Shown: piece by piece, positions 62,699 through 64,000 of the stretch | Position numbering within the stretch: the first letter of the stretch is position 1 | Layout of the letters: each line of letters begins with the position of its first letter | Assembly: GCF_021502655.1 (NCBI RefSeq) | Contig: NZ_JAKFFT010000004.1 | Coordinates: 1,364,001-1,428,000 of the forward strand | Length of the DNA stretch: 64,000 bases | DNA from: Dyadobacter sp. CY347 | GTDB taxonomy: Bacteria; Bacteroidota; Bacteroidia; Cytophagales; Spirosomataceae | Reading direction: 5' to 3' | Position numbers and translations under genes: made by a program | Notes under the pieces: generated by a model | Told to the model about the DNA's origin: nothing | Database searches by the model: none | Seen by the model: the letters and a program-made list of their open reading frames with translations, nothing else

Positions 62699-63094
62699 AT
62701 GGAAAAGCCCAAAAGGGTTTACTTGGTGGACGACGACCCGGACGACCGATATCTGGTCTGTGAAGCCCTCACACAAGTAAGCGCTGACATTACAATTATT
62801 GAAGCAATTGACGGCCAGCATTTCTTTGAACTTATTGGCGATACCAGTCCGGATAGTCCTGCATTGATCCTTTTGGACGTGAATATGCCGCGGATGGATG
62901 GACTGGAAACGCTTAGCAAGATCAAAACCAAGCCCTCGCTTGCTGCGCTACCGATTGTCATGTTTTCCACCTCCGGCAACCAAACTTTGATCGAGCAGGC
63001 GCATAGGGAAGGAGTAACCGCGTTTTTTGTAAAACCAACTTCTTTTGAAGGTTACATTGAGTTCGCAGCCATTATAGCGGGTCATTTGCATTAA
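62699..63094 (+). CDS. Single-domain response regulator (CheY-like receiver)
   Basis: A 131-residue protein consisting of a REC domain only: acidic pocket DDDPDD near residues 11-16, phospho-acceptor Asp in ILLDVNMPRMDG (about residue 60), Thr/Ser in MFSTSGN and Lys in FFVKPTS. It has no output domain. The ATG at 62699 is used; two TTG codons just upstream are unlikely. Such proteins act as phospho-relay carriers or adaptors. No histidine kinase is adjacent; it is separated from the sulfur operon by 115 bases and converges with the micro-ORF and nhaA. Confidence 0.88.
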   Translation: MEKPKRVYLVDDDPDDRYLVCEALTQVSADITIIEAIDGQHFFELIGDTSPDSPALILLDVNMPRMDGLETLSKIKTKPSLAALPIVMFSTSGNQTLIEQAHREGVTAFFVKPTSFEGYIEFAAIIAGHLH

Positions 63095-63111
63095 ATTATC
63101 TACGCAAATGA

Positions 63112-63222
63112 TTAATCCGATGCCATCAGTTGTTTGAGTTCATCCACCAGCTCTGGAATTGAACCGGTCTTTTCAATGAACTGGTCAACACCGATCTGCT
63201 TGAAGCGCGGCTGATTATTCAT
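63112..63222 (-). CDS. REC-tail micro-ORF overlapping the nhaA stop
   Basis: A 36-codon frame, starting MNNQPRFKQIGVDQFIEKTG and ending LKQLMASD. VDQFIEKTG followed by a helix SIPELVDELKQLM looks like the beta5-alpha5 end of a response regulator, including the conserved Lys. Its ATG overlaps the nhaA stop (ATGAATAA), so it could be translationally coupled. It is either a remnant of a receiver gene left after recombination or a real microprotein. Function unknown. Confidence 0.35.
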   Translation of the reverse strand: MNNQPRFKQIGVDQFIEKTGSIPELVDELKQLMASD

Positions 63223-64000
63223 CTCGGGGGGTAGTGAAACCAATTTTTTTTCTTTTTTGCTCCACCCGGCTCAGCCAGATGTAACCTATTATCCCGGAAA
63301 TCACCGAAGCTGTTAATATGGAGAATTTAGCTTCTGACAGGATCAGCTCTTTTCCGGTAAAGGAAAGCAGCGCAATGAAAATCGACATGGTAAAGCCAAT
63401 GCCGCCCAGCATTCCCACGCCCATAATATGAAGCCAGGAGGCGTGTTTGGGCATTTTGGCAATCCCAAGTTTAACTGCAACCCATGAAAAAATCGTAATT
63501 CCAAGGGGCTTTCCAATCACAAGTCCTGCGATTATTCCCAGCCCGAGCACCGTTGTCAATCCCGCCAGCATGCCTGCTTCAAACTGAATGTTGGTATTGG
63601 CCAATGCAAACACCGGCATGATGATAAAGTTGACCGGGTTGACGAGGAAATGTTCAAGTTTTTCCAATGGGGACTCCGTTGCATCCGGGGTGGTGGGTAT
63701 CGCGAATGCGGTCAGAACGCCCGCGATAGTGGCATGTACGCCTGAATGATGAATAAAATACCAGATAAAAAGCCCCGGGATGAGATAGGCCGCCAGATTT
63801 TTGACCTTCAATTTGTTAAGCACCAAAAGAAAAACGAAAATCCCAAATGCATATAACAGATAAGTGTAATGTATGTCGGAAGAATAAAAAATGGCTATGA
63901 CCAGGATCGCGATCAGGTCGTCGACGATAGCCAGGGCTGAAAGGAAGATTTTGAGTGATGATGGCGCACGTTTTCCCAGCATGGAAATGATCGCAATGGC
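63215..64000 (-). CDS. nhaA: NhaA-type Na+/H+ antiporter (3' part, cut by window edge)
   Basis: The visible 261 residues are the middle and C-terminal part of NhaA; the start lies beyond base 64000. The key aspartate pair is present in LSALAIVDDLIAILVIAIF (equivalent to D163/D164 of E. coli NhaA). Further family segments are HHSGVHATIAGVLTAFAIP, FIIMPVFALANTNI and the glycine-rich helix MGVGMLGGIGFTMSIFIALL. The chain ends in a basic tail, EQKRKKIGFTTPRDE. It exchanges sodium for protons across the inner membrane. Its stop codon overlaps the start of the micro-ORF downstream. Confidence 0.95.
   Translation of the reverse strand, partial: AIAIISMLGKRAPSSLKIFLSALAIVDDLIAILVIAIFYSSDIHYTYLLYAFGIFVFLLVLNKLKVKNLAAYLIPGLFIWYFIHHSGVHATIAGVLTAFAIPTTPDATESPLEKLEHFLVNPVNFIIMPVFALANTNIQFEAGMLAGLTTVLGLGIIAGLVIGKPLGITIFSWVAVKLGIAKMPKHASWLHIMGVGMLGGIGFTMSIFIALLSFTGKELILSEAKFSILTASVISGIIGYIWLSRVEQKRKKIGFTTPRDE

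Noticed and set aside
1-64000. tRNA, rRNA, CRISPR array, intact IS or prophage
   Set aside because: None found: no cloverleaf-like sequence, regularly spaced direct repeats, full-length transposase or phage genes.

Overview
The window looks like chromosome of a Bacteroidota member of the Cytophagales, most like Dyadobacter or a relative in the Spirosomaceae. This is inferred from the gene families, with no database search. The signs are SusC/SusD pairs, a one-protein hybrid two-component regulator, a T9SS C-terminal sorting domain, ATPase-less FtsX permeases, and at least one promoter of the Bacteroidota form TTTG - spacer - TAnnTTTG. No tRNA, rRNA, CRISPR array or intact insertion sequence was seen.

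Layout. 1-4.8 kb: two large ABC permeases (one cut by the window edge), a NamZ-type muramidase and a small membrane protein. 4.9-15.7 kb: a potassium-uptake block. An NtrC-type regulator is followed by a 27-codon membrane ORF, kdpF, kdpA, kdpB, kdpC, a porin, a KdpD input-domain protein and a separate histidine kinase. An antiparallel YoeB-type toxin-antitoxin pair sits between kdpB and kdpC. 15.7-21.1 kb: a xusABC-like siderophore system (TonB receptor, DUF4374 surface lipoprotein, PepSY membrane protein). 21.2-22.1 kb: an Xre/RES toxin-antitoxin pair. 22.1-25.9 kb: a TonB receptor with a DUF4397 lipoprotein, preceded by a leader that can fold into nested helices. 26.5-31.5 kb: a TlpA-like gene broken by an amber codon, a repeat cluster, a DsbD-alpha protein, a cytochrome c peroxidase, a transposase remnant and an AraC regulator. 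31.8-40 kb: an SDR, a HExxH protein, an NTF2-like protein next to a 38-bp perfect palindrome, a condensation-fold acyltransferase, a 2-hydroxyacid dehydrogenase and a 5'-truncated T9SS cargo gene.

40.1-52.2 kb is a SusCD locus with a divergent hybrid two-component regulator. Its accessory gene is a cytochrome c/PA14/sorbosone-dehydrogenase-like protein rather than a glycoside hydrolase. 53.0-62.6 kb is a tightly packed operon: SusC, SusD, two DoxX-like membrane proteins, a cytochrome c and a SoxC/sulfite-oxidase-type molybdoenzyme. Its promoter is well defined, and the leader can fold as a three-helix junction. It is the best candidate here for an undescribed system: outer-membrane uptake coupled to periplasmic oxidation of a sulfur compound. 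The window ends with a lone receiver protein, a REC-tail micro-ORF and the 3' part of nhaA.

Two themes recur. Membrane transport is coupled to redox chemistry (PepSY, cytochromes, Moco enzyme, TlpA/DsbD). Also, a 12-bp motif (AGTCTAAATAAG or close) lies upstream of four TonB/PepSY transcription units, which suggests a shared regulon, possibly iron.
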